DNA of 9,111 bases from PALSA-607 sp036510735 (GTDB lineage Bacteria; Actinomycetota; Actinomycetes; Acidothermales; Acidothermaceae): contig DATCDK010000142.1 of assembly GCA_036510735.1 (NCBI GenBank), forward strand, positions 1 to 9,111, written 5' to 3'. Under the pieces are notes generated by a model. It saw only the letters and a program-made list of their open reading frames with translations. It did no database searches and had not been told where the DNA came from. The position numbers and the translations under genes are program-made. Below are positions 1 through 5,684 of the stretch, in pieces (position 1 is the first letter of the stretch; every line of letters begins with the position of its first letter).

Positions 1-990
1 GCTCTGACGGTCGGTGTTGCTCGCGACGTGTTGACGGAGTACGGCTTCGACCCGAACCTGATCACACTCGCCGTCGATGGCGCAGGCGAAACCTTGGCGA
101 GCAATCTAGCTACGCATCCAGACGTGCGCGTCATCGACTACACCGGCTCGACGTCATACGGCGAGTGGCTTGAGGCGAATGCGTTACAGGCCAGGGTTTT
201 CACCGAGAAGGCCGGCGTGAACTGCGTCGTCCTCGACTCCACCGACGACCTCAACGGCCTGGCCGCGAACCTCGCCTACTCGCTGTCGCTGTACAGCGGC
301 CAGATGTGCACGACACCGCAGACCATCTTCATCCCCCGCTCCGGCATCGACACCGACACCGGGCATGCCAGCGTTGTCGATGTCGTCAGCGCACTCGGTG
401 CTGCGCTCGACGACTTGCTCGGTGACCCGGCCCGTGCCGTCAACATGCTCGGCGCAATCGTGAACGATGCCGTTCTGCACCGTCTCGATGATGCGTCGGA
501 CGCCGGCGACGTGCTGATCAAGTCGCGGGCGATCGAACACCCCGAGTTCCCAGCTGCACGGGTGCGAACGCCGCTCGTGGTGCGGGCCGCCTCCGACGCA
601 ACTGCCTACAGCCACGAATGTTTCGGCCCGATCGCGTTCATCGTCGAGACGGAAGACACGGCAAAAAGCCTCGATGCGTGGCGCCAGATCGTGACAACGA
701 GCGGGTCGTTGACGGCATCCGTCTATTCCACGGACGCCGATGTGCTGGCGGCTGCGCACAACGTTGCGCTCGATACCGGCGTGTCGGTGTCGAGCAACCT
801 CACCGCTGATACGTACGTGAATCAGACCGTCGCGTTTTCCGACTATCACGGCACCGGCGCGAACGCAGCGGCAAACGCCACTCTGACCGACCTGGCATTC
901 GTCGCCGACCGCTTCCGGATCGTCGAAACCCGACGCGCTGCAGTAAACCCAACAGCAGTGAACCCAACAGCAGTGAATCGAACACAGTGA
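1..990 (+). CDS. paaN: PaaN, ring-opening aldehyde dehydrogenase of phenylacetate pathway (5' truncated)
   Basis: The reading frame is already open at base 1, so only the C-terminal 329 residues are present; the family is about 550 residues long. The aldehyde dehydrogenase core is visible: the FTEKAGVN segment carries the general-base Glu (codon 205-207), the catalytic Cys lies in YSGQMCTTPQ (codon 307-309), and HECFGP matches the conserved E-x-FGP cofactor-binding motif. This segment pattern is that of the stand-alone PaaN family, which oxidises the open-chain semialdehyde-CoA after ring cleavage in the cytoplasm. No MaoC-like hydratase domain follows, unlike the fused PaaZ of enteric bacteria, so a separate hydratase must open the ring (inference). 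The protein ends in a short AVNPT repeat tail. The stop codon overlaps the GTG start of the TetR gene (GTGA), which implies translational coupling. Family call is firm; the N-terminus and promoter lie outside the window. Confidence 0.9.
   Translation, partial: ALTVGVARDVLTEYGFDPNLITLAVDGAGETLASNLATHPDVRVIDYTGSTSYGEWLEANALQARVFTEKAGVNCVVLDSTDDLNGLAANLAYSLSLYSGQMCTTPQTIFIPRSGIDTDTGHASVVDVVSALGAALDDLLGDPARAVNMLGAIVNDAVLHRLDDASDAGDVLIKSRAIEHPEFPAARVRTPLVVRAASDATAYSHECFGPIAFIVETEDTAKSLDAWRQIVTTSGSLTASVYSTDADVLAAAHNVALDTGVSVSSNLTADTYVNQTVAFSDYHGTGANAAANATLTDLAFVADRFRIVETRRAAVNPTAVNPTAVNRTQ
940..984 (+). repeat. Three 15-bp tandem direct repeats at the 3' end of paaN
   Basis: Three consecutive units are seen: GCAGTAAACCCAACA (940-954), GCAGTGAACCCAACA (955-969) and GCAGTGAATCGAACA (970-984). 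They encode AVNPT, AVNPT and AVNRT. A fourth, shortened and degenerate copy begins at 985 (CAGTGAA), one base out of register; that shift places TGA in the paaN frame and GTG in the TetR frame. Because 15 is a multiple of three, changes in copy number would lengthen or shorten the PaaN tail without a frameshift. The repeat is seen directly; its origin by replication slippage is inferred. Confidence 0.9.
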
Positions 991-1589
991 AGACAACTGT
1001 GGCGACCACGCCGACCCATCGGCGTCCGCCTTATGACGCCACGTCCTTGCTCGAGGTCGCGGTTACCGTCTTCAACGAGCGCGGGTACGACGGCACCAGC
1101 ATGGAAGATCTCGCGCGAGCCGCCGGCATCACGAAGTCGTCGTTCTATCACCACGTCGACGGCAAGGAAGCATTGCTTGCAGCGGCGTGTGACCGCGCGC
1201 TCGACGCGTTGTTCGCCGTCCGCGACGAGCCAGGATCGAACACCGGCGCCGCCATCGACCGCTTCGAATACGTGTTGCGGCGCACGTCGCAGATCCTGCT
1301 GACCGAACTCCCCTATGTGACGCTGCTGCTGCGCGTGCGCGGCAACACCCCCACCGAACAGGCCGCACTCGAACGCCGTCGCGAGTTCGATCGCTTCACC
1401 GCCGACCTGGTCACCCAAGCGATGGCCGACGGCGACCTGCGCTCCGACATCGAACCCGGCCTCGCCACAAGGCTCGCGTTCGGCACGCTCAATTCGGTGA
1501 CGGAGTGGTACCGCGTGACGCGCGAGACGTCTCCCGATGCAGTCGTCGATGGAGCGGTCGGCGTAATCGTGCGCGGTCTGCGGCCCTAA
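987..1589 (+). CDS. TetR-family transcriptional regulator, candidate PaaR-type repressor
   Basis: This 200-residue protein has the usual TetR length. The N-terminal helix-turn-helix covers about residues 16-62, with the recognition part around GITKSSFYHHVDGKEALL (residues 47-64). The remainder is a helical ligand-binding and dimerisation domain. GTG at 987 was chosen because it overlaps the paaN stop (GTGA) and leaves a normal short arm before the DNA-binding domain; a second GTG lies at 999. I see no strong Shine-Dalgarno sequence, which fits translation by re-initiation after paaN. Co-transcription with paaN, and the TetR-type palindrome upstream of paaA at 7757-7770, suggest that it represses the paa genes and is released by phenylacetyl-CoA, as known for the TetR-type PaaR proteins of Corynebacterium and Thermus. 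That role is inference. It could instead control the convergent azlDC genes, whose promoter carries a different palindrome. The 3' end overlaps azlD by 4 bp. Confidence 0.9.
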   Translation: MKTTVATTPTHRRPPYDATSLLEVAVTVFNERGYDGTSMEDLARAAGITKSSFYHHVDGKEALLAAACDRALDALFAVRDEPGSNTGAAIDRFEYVLRRTSQILLTELPYVTLLLRVRGNTPTEQAALERRREFDRFTADLVTQAMADGDLRSDIEPGLATRLAFGTLNSVTEWYRVTRETSPDAVVDGAVGVIVRGLRP

Positions 1590-1885
1590 GCAACGACTCG
1601 TACGAGCGCGGTCACCACGCATGCCACGGCAACAACGACGAGAAATGGTGCTTTGAACCGGACGGCGATTGCCGCCGCCACCAGTCCGGCAGCCCTCGCG
1701 TCCAGTTGCAAGTGATGACCTGTGGTGAAGGTCTGGGTGGCAATCAACGCCGTCAGTAGGGCGACCGGCAGCAGTTCGGCGACGTGCTTGACCACGGGTT
1801 GCTCGATGACGCGGCGGGGCAACGAATATCCGACCAGCTTCAGTGCAAAGCAGCCTGCGCAGCCAACCGCAATGGCGAGCCACAT
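1586..1885 (-). CDS. azlD: AzlD family small subunit of branched-chain amino acid exporter
   Basis: The product is a 99-residue, very hydrophobic protein with four likely membrane segments, about residues 1-19, 36-52, 63-76 and 79-98. Length, topology and position directly after azlC match AzlD (YgaH in E. coli, BrnE in Corynebacterium), the small subunit that pairs with AzlC to export branched-chain amino acids, and in some species methionine, through the inner membrane. The start ATG overlaps the azlC stop by one base (TGATG), so the two are translated in a coupled way; AAGGG lies 9 nt upstream as a weak ribosome-binding site. The stop codon interlocks with the stop of the convergent TetR gene (4-bp overlap), leaving no room for a terminator between them. 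Substrate cannot be told from sequence. Confidence 0.87.
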   Translation of the reverse strand: MWLAIAVGCAGCFALKLVGYSLPRRVIEQPVVKHVAELLPVALLTALIATQTFTTGHHLQLDARAAGLVAAAIAVRFKAPFLVVVAVACVVTALVRVVA

Positions 1886-2643
1886 CAGCGTGCGCCCTTG
1901 TCACGGCTGGTGGCACCGTTGGGTCGGACGCCCGCAATGACAGCAACCCCCGCAGCGAACAGCACCGGCACACCGGTCGGCACGAACGGCACGGAAATCA
2001 GCGCCACCACAGCCGCCGTCAACGCGACGACCCACGGTTCACGCGATCGCAGGCGCGGCGACATCAGCGCAAGGAAGGCCGCGGGAGCGGCCGCGTCGAG
2101 ACCGAGCACCCGCGGATTCGACAACGCGTGTGCACTGAGCGCGCCGATGAGGGTGGCCAGGTTCCAAAAGACATAGACCGATGCACCGGTAGCCCAAAAC
2201 GCGAGCCTCGACGAGCGCACCGTGGTCCGGGCCACGGCCATCGCCGTGCTCTCGTCGATGGTCAGCTGCGCGGCGACTGGGCGCCGCCACCCGCGCACGT
2301 CGAGGATGCCGGCCATCCGCACGGCGTAGAACGCGTTGCGCACGCCGAGCATGATCGCCGTTGCGACACCGGTCATTGCGGCACCGCCGCCCCCGATGAC
2401 ACCCACCATCGCGAACTGGCTGCCGCCGGTGAACATCACGAGCGAGAGCACGCAGGTCTGCAGCACGCTAAGACCGGCCGCGCTCGAGATAGCGCCGAAC
2501 GACAATCCGTAGGCGCCGGTTGCCAGCCCTACGCCGGCCGCGTCGCGAAGCACGCCGGTCCGGGTCGCCGGCCAGATCGGCTCTGTCCCGAGATCGGCGT
2601 CTCCGTCAGGGTCGAGTTCGGCGTCAGGTTCGGCGTCGGACAT
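1885..2643 (-). CDS. azlC: AzlC family large subunit of branched-chain amino acid exporter
   Basis: This 252-residue integral membrane protein has the AzlC signature segments: YGLSFGAISSAAGLS (45-59), FTGGSQFA (71-78), RNAFY (102-106) and a DES-type motif (130-132), followed by several hydrophobic helices to about residue 238. AzlC (YgaZ; BrnF in Corynebacterium) forms the exporter with AzlD. An acidic, non-homologous-looking N-terminal extension (residues 3-18, built of DAEP-like units) precedes the first membrane segment and should be cytoplasmic. ATG at 2643 is preferred because a good promoter places the transcript start at this A, giving a leaderless mRNA; there is no Shine-Dalgarno sequence. 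Regulation is probably by a dimeric repressor or activator at the twin palindrome 2670-2717. Family assignment is firm; the substrate is inferred from the family. Confidence 0.9.
   Translation of the reverse strand: MSDAEPDAELDPDGDADLGTEPIWPATRTGVLRDAAGVGLATGAYGLSFGAISSAAGLSVLQTCVLSLVMFTGGSQFAMVGVIGGGGAAMTGVATAIMLGVRNAFYAVRMAGILDVRGWRRPVAAQLTIDESTAMAVARTTVRSSRLAFWATGASVYVFWNLATLIGALSAHALSNPRVLGLDAAAPAAFLALMSPRLRSREPWVVALTAAVVALISVPFVPTGVPVLFAAGVAVIAGVRPNGATSRDKGAR
2590..2637 (-). repeat. Four imperfect 12-bp tandem repeats encoding acidic N-terminus of AzlC
   Basis: Read on the minus strand, codons 3-18 of azlC form four 12-bp units: GACGCCGAACCT, GACGCCGAACTC, GACCCTGACGGA and GACGCCGATCTC. 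They encode DAEP, DAEL, DPDG and DADL. The third unit is the most diverged. The repeat keeps frame and makes a strongly acidic tail ahead of the first membrane segment. AzlC proteins usually have a short N-terminus, so this looks like a lineage-specific slippage expansion. Confidence 0.75.
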
Positions 2644-2678
2644 GCGGTCACCATATTGGGCGAGCCAAAGACTGTCAG
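2641..2678 (-). promoter_or_regulatory. Leaderless sigma-70-type promoter of azlCD
   Basis: On the minus strand a -35 element CTGACA (2673-2678) is followed, after exactly 17 bp, by a -10 element TATGGT (2650-2655) that fits the actinobacterial TANNNT pattern. Six bases (GACCGC) separate the -10 from the azlC ATG, so the expected transcript start is the A of the ATG (2643). That gives a leaderless mRNA, a common arrangement in Actinomycetota. The -35 lies inside one of the two palindromes of the upstream element, so a bound protein would block polymerase. Motifs are seen; promoter activity is inferred. Confidence 0.65.
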
Positions 2679-2717
2679 ACAGTTAAAGGGCTCTAGCCCC
2701 GTAACTGTCTGACAGTC
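2670..2717. promoter_or_regulatory. Twin palindromic operator forming a perfect 16-bp inverted repeat upstream of azlC
   Basis: GACTGTCAGACAGTTA (2670-2685) and TAACTGTCTGACAGTC (2702-2717) are exact reverse complements. Each arm also contains its own 13-bp palindrome: ACTGTC-A-GACAGT at 2671-2683 and ACTGTC-T-GACAGT at 2704-2716. The centres are 33 bp apart, about three helical turns, so two dimers would sit on the same face of the DNA. The 16-base spacer holds a small GGGC/GCCC stem (2688-2691 with 2696-2699). The downstream palindrome overlaps the azlC -35 element. As RNA the region could also fold into one long hairpin 9 nt after the peptidase stop, but only three Ts follow it, so an intrinsic terminator is less convincing than an operator. 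Confidence 0.75.
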
Positions 2718-2726
2718 GGCCGATAA

Positions 2727-3422
2727 CTAGACGGCCGTGAAGGCGGTCACGTCGCCCTTCTCGGCGAGCAACCGCTCGAGGGTGGCGTAGGAGAACCAGA
2801 ATGTGCCGTTGCCAAGACCGCCCCAGGTCGGACCCCATGACTGGCAGGCCCACACCTGCTGGTCCTCGACGCTCAGCCCGAAGAGTTCGATCTCGTGACC
2901 ACCACGAATCGTCGCGTCCGCGGGCAGCGGACATTCGCCCGTGGGCAGGGGGCTGTCGAAGCTGGTGTACCAGTTGATACCGGCGATGACCGGAGCCAGC
3001 GTCAGCGCGCCAAGTGCCTGGTCCATGCTGAACGCGTGGCTGTACGCGCTGATGTATCCGTCGCGCTTGGCCGCCTTCGCCACTGCCAAGCCGGTCGACC
3101 CGGTGTCGTCAGGCGGGTAACTGCCCTGCACCCGGTCGAGGTGGGTCGCCTGCTCGTAGAGCAGCACCGCATTTTCCTCCACGAGGGTGCGGCTGGCGTG
3201 GTAGTACGGCGCGGTCATCATCGCGCCCGCCATCGCGTTGCCAGTGCAAGAGCCGAGGTCGCCCTGGTCGAAGGGCTTGCCATGCCGGAGATGCTTCACG
3301 TCCGAGATCGGGGCAACCGCAGCCGGGAAGTTGCGACTTCGCGCGTCGTGTTCGACGTGGCGACCCAATCGACGTCCCGGTTCGGTCTCTTCGGCCAGTT
3401 GGATGAAATCGCCGTCAGCCAT
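2727..3422 (-). CDS. Papain-fold (C1 family) cysteine peptidase-like protein, no signal peptide
   Basis: The 231-residue product carries papain-family landmarks in order: DQGDLGSCTGNA, with oxyanion-hole Gln53 and nucleophile Cys59; GGHEIELFGL, with the general base His176; and CQSWGPTWGGLGNGTFW, which matches the NSWG-x-x-WG-x-x-G block of papain. In that block the usual catalytic Asn is Gln194. The protein starts with a short charged segment (RHVEHDARSRNF) and has neither a secretion signal nor a long propeptide, so it should be cytoplasmic and made in mature form. Similar compact C1 proteins occur in actinobacteria and some of their phages; the substrate is unknown. The start is well set: AGGAG at 3429-3433 lies 6 nt before the ATG. 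The gene is divergent from the 3498 gene across 75 bp, where I see no clear promoter, and upstream of azlC on the same strand, separated by the twin palindrome. Confidence 0.78.
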   Translation of the reverse strand: MADGDFIQLAEETEPGRRLGRHVEHDARSRNFPAAVAPISDVKHLRHGKPFDQGDLGSCTGNAMAGAMMTAPYYHASRTLVEENAVLLYEQATHLDRVQGSYPPDDTGSTGLAVAKAAKRDGYISAYSHAFSMDQALGALTLAPVIAGINWYTSFDSPLPTGECPLPADATIRGGHEIELFGLSVEDQQVWACQSWGPTWGGLGNGTFWFSYATLERLLAEKGDVTAFTAV

Positions 3423-3497
3423 GGTGGTCTCCTGTTCGTCTCGGGCCTGTCACTTCGAAGGATGTCGCAATCTGGCGCCGTGATACAGAATGTGCCG

Positions 3498-4088
3498 ATG
3501 GAATCCGAAGTCCTGGCGGCTACCAGCTTCTGGCGGGCGGTCGCGCTCCTTCGCCTCGAACGGCCGGCCGGTCTCGCCGCCCTCGAGTCCGTGTTCGCGG
3601 GCGGTCAGCCACCCGCGACGCTTCGTGGCCCGATGCGCGGGCGCTTCCTGGCGAGCACGATCGGCCACCACATCGATCCGGCGTTCGAGGCGCTCACCGC
3701 GGTCTGGCTGCCGTGGAAGGGCAAGACCTTCGATCCGGACGCCGAGCAGGGCCGCAACCTCTTCACCACCGGCGCCCGACGCTTGATGCGCGTCACACTG
3801 CCGAAGTACCACACCATCGACGAACCCGGCGGCTGCAGCGCGTTTCGATTCCTCACCTCGATCGGCCCAAGCGCTTTTACGCCCGGTGTCGAGGTCTTGC
3901 GCATCGACTACCGCGACGTCCCTGAGAACCCGTCGTGGCCGGTCCGCAGGATCCTCGACGAGCTGGTGATGATCGAGGAGGGTCGCTACCTTGGCCAGGC
4001 GTTGATCGAGTTCCGCGGCTCATTGCGCCGGGCAGCCTGGTTCAGTCTCGAGGACCTGCACATCGTGCTGACGGATCACGCGTCGTAG
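3498..4088 (+). CDS. Conserved-looking protein of unknown function, possibly calycin/lipocalin-like
   Basis: This frame encodes 196 residues and shows no signal peptide or membrane segment. Recognisable blocks are VWLPWKGKTFDP, with a W-x-G-K-x-F pattern at about residues 70-81, and DELVMIEEGRYLGQ at about 156-169, followed by a strand-like stretch ending in WFSLE. Similar W-x-G-K-x-F and DEL-(x)-G-x-Y-x-G patterns occur in beta-barrel calycin-type families such as DUF4334, but I cannot confirm membership. ATG 3498 is taken because conserved-looking sequence starts just after it; GTG 3492 and ATG 3462 are in-frame alternatives, and none has a well-spaced Shine-Dalgarno sequence. Codon use and third-position G+C look coding throughout. 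The 3' end overlaps convergent paaE by 13 bp. Nothing in its context gives a function beyond its place inside the phenylacetate locus. Confidence 0.7.
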   Translation: MESEVLAATSFWRAVALLRLERPAGLAALESVFAGGQPPATLRGPMRGRFLASTIGHHIDPAFEALTAVWLPWKGKTFDPDAEQGRNLFTTGARRLMRVTLPKYHTIDEPGGCSAFRFLTSIGPSAFTPGVEVLRIDYRDVPENPSWPVRRILDELVMIEEGRYLGQALIEFRGSLRRAAWFSLEDLHIVLTDHAS

Positions 4089-5152
4089 TCGAGCGCGACC
4101 ACATCGCTGCGTGGCTGGGCCTGGCAGGTCAAGACAAATCCCGCGTCTAGCTCGCCCTGATCAAGCGCATAGCAGTGATCCATCTCGACGCGGCCCTCGA
4201 CCACCTTCGCTCTGCAGGTGCCACACATTCCGTTCGTACATCCATACGGGACATCGGGGCGTACCCGCATCACCTCGTGCAGCACATCTTTGTCGAGGGG
4301 CACTGGCAGCGTGGTCGAACGGCCGGCCAGGGTGATCGTCACGGTCGCCTGCTGTTCGGTGCCAGTCTCAACAACTGGTAGTTGCGTGGCGGCTGCTCGG
4401 GTCGGGGTTGCGATGTGGAAGAGCTCGACGTGTACGGCAGCGTCGTCGACGTTGTGCTCGCGCAGGGCCGCACGCGCTGCGTCAATCATCGGCGCCGGAC
4501 CACATACGAACCACTCGTCGACTGTGCTCGGCGTGATCGCGACCTCGAGTAGCTCATCGAGCTTGGCACGGTCGAGCCGGCCTGTGAGCAGCGCTGAATC
4601 GCGGACCTCGCGCGACAGGACATGGAAGACCGCGAGCCGATCGGGAAAGCGGTCCTTCAGGTCGGCCAGTTCGTCGAGGAACATGACGGCCTCAGCGCTG
4701 CGGTTGCCGTAGATCAGCGTGAACCGGCTCGCAGGCTCGGCGCGCAGCGTGGCCGCTGCGATCGAGAGCACCGGAGTGATCCCGCTACCTGCAACGATGG
4801 CGGCGCGGTGACGCGGTCGTGATGCATCGACGTCCGTGGTGAAGCGCCCGGTCGGCGTCATGACCTCGACGTCGTCGCCGATACGCAGGCTGCCGAGCGC
4901 GTACGTGGAGAAGACGCCGCCAGGGATCTGCTTGACCCCGATGCGCACGACGCCTGGTGCGGAGCACAAGGAATAGGTACGACGACCATCGTCACCGGCC
5001 GCGAGACAACGCACCGTCACATGCTGGCCCGGCGAGAAGGCGTACTCGCCGGCAAGGTCGTCGGGTACGGCGAACGTGATGGCGACAGCGTCGGTGGTCA
5101 GACGGTCGATCGCGGACACTTGAACGGTGTGAAACTGCGGACGCCCTGCCAC
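4076..5152 (-). CDS. paaE: PaaE, NADPH-dependent ferredoxin-type reductase of phenylacetyl-CoA epoxidase
   Basis: The 358-residue protein passes electrons from NADPH via FAD and a 2Fe-2S cluster to the diiron centre of PaaA. Domains run in the standard order. The FAD-binding barrel (about 5-112) has R58-x-Y60-S61. The NAD(P)-binding domain (about 115-245) has GSGITP at 122-127 and C217-G-P. The C-terminal plant-type ferredoxin domain (about 265-358) has ligands C305, C310, C313 and C343 in C-x4-C-x2-C-x29-C spacing. Length equals E. coli PaaE (about 356). The GTG at 5152 lies 7 nt after the paaD stop and gives an N-terminus that aligns with the family (FHTVQV near the start); no strong ribosome-binding site is seen. 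It is the last gene of paaABCDE, and its 3' end overlaps the convergent gene at 3498-4088. Confidence 0.96.
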   Translation of the reverse strand: MAGRPQFHTVQVSAIDRLTTDAVAITFAVPDDLAGEYAFSPGQHVTVRCLAAGDDGRRTYSLCSAPGVVRIGVKQIPGGVFSTYALGSLRIGDDVEVMTPTGRFTTDVDASRPRHRAAIVAGSGITPVLSIAAATLRAEPASRFTLIYGNRSAEAVMFLDELADLKDRFPDRLAVFHVLSREVRDSALLTGRLDRAKLDELLEVAITPSTVDEWFVCGPAPMIDAARAALREHNVDDAAVHVELFHIATPTRAAATQLPVVETGTEQQATVTITLAGRSTTLPVPLDKDVLHEVMRVRPDVPYGCTNGMCGTCRAKVVEGRVEMDHCYALDQGELDAGFVLTCQAQPRSDVVALDYDA

Positions 5153-5159
5153 GTGGGGC

Positions 5160-5684
5160 TCAGTACGGCTTGATGGCGTCGAACGGCTCGAGGCACGACT
5201 TGCATCGATACATGGCCTGGCACGCCGTCGAGCCGAAACGACTCACAAGTAACGTGTCAAGGGAACCGCATCGCGGGCAGCGCATGGCAAGCGCCACATC
5301 GACCCGCCGCGCTGCACTGCCGCCGGAGGCCGACACGATGGCACTGACCCCGGACGGCGGCACGATGCCGTGCTCGGACAGCTTGCGGCGTCCGTCGTCG
5401 GTGATCCAATCGGTGGTCCACGCCGGCGCGAGCGCGGTGCGCACCTCGACCTGGTCGAAGCCTGCTTCGCGCAGCGCACCGACGACATCGCTGCGGATCA
5501 CCGCGGTTGCCGGGCAGCCGGAATAGGTGGGAGTCAGGACGATGTGAACGCAACCTTGCGCGTCGATGTCAACCGCACGCACGATGCCGAGATCGCCGAT
5601 GGTCACGACTGGCAACTCGGGGTCGGCGACTGCGGAGGACACCGCCCACGCACGCTCGACCGCCGTGGCAGCCGACACTGTCAC
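5160..5684 (-). CDS. paaD: PaaD, phenylacetyl-CoA epoxidase maturation/assembly protein
   Basis: The 174-residue protein has two parts. The N-terminal MIP18/DUF59-type domain (about 8-95) contains DPELPVVTIGDLGIV and the conserved TPTYSGCPA loop with Cys57. The C-terminal zinc-ribbon-like tail has C136-x2-C139, C155 and C161-x2-C164, ending in EPFDAIKPY. PaaD is required for an active epoxidase and is thought to help assemble metal or iron-sulfur centres; it is not part of the purified catalytic complex. The frame is open further upstream, but GTG at 5684 is chosen because it overlaps the paaC stop (GTGA) and gives the family length (E. coli about 165). GTG 5687 is a near-equivalent alternative. 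The gene lies 7 nt upstream of paaE. Confidence 0.94.
   Translation of the reverse strand: MTVSAATAVERAWAVSSAVADPELPVVTIGDLGIVRAVDIDAQGCVHIVLTPTYSGCPATAVIRSDVVGALREAGFDQVEVRTALAPAWTTDWITDDGRRKLSEHGIVPPSGVSAIVSASGGSAARRVDVALAMRCPRCGSLDTLLVSRFGSTACQAMYRCKSCLEPFDAIKPY

Noticed and set aside
846..1973. Long open frame on the minus strand (about 375 codons) opposite paaN, the TetR gene and azlD
   Set aside because: The translation is rich in Arg/Cys/His with no domain, and it lies opposite three well-supported genes. It is a typical high-G+C antisense shadow.
1843..2712. Plus-strand open frame of about 289 codons opposite azlC/azlD
   Set aside because: It has a strongly basic, low-complexity composition with no motif, while the opposite strand shows clear AzlC and AzlD membrane proteins.
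2670..2717. Classic intrinsic terminator of the peptidase gene
   Set aside because: The stem is long, but on the minus strand it is followed only by TTTGG, with no T-run. The separate palindrome inside each arm is better explained by protein binding. It is kept as a secondary possibility.
2670..2717. Terminal inverted repeats of a small mobile element
   Set aside because: The arms are only 16 bases apart, with no transposase, no flanking target duplication visible and no room for cargo.
2895..3497. In-frame upstream extension of the gene at 3498 (open from 2895)
   Set aside because: It runs antisense through the C1 peptidase gene, whose motifs and ribosome-binding site are convincing. The extension has composition typical of a shadow frame.
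3423..3497. Promoters for the divergent peptidase and unknown genes
   Set aside because: Hexamers such as CAGAAT (3486-3491, plus) and TTGCGA on the minus strand were considered, but none had a matching partner at proper spacing.
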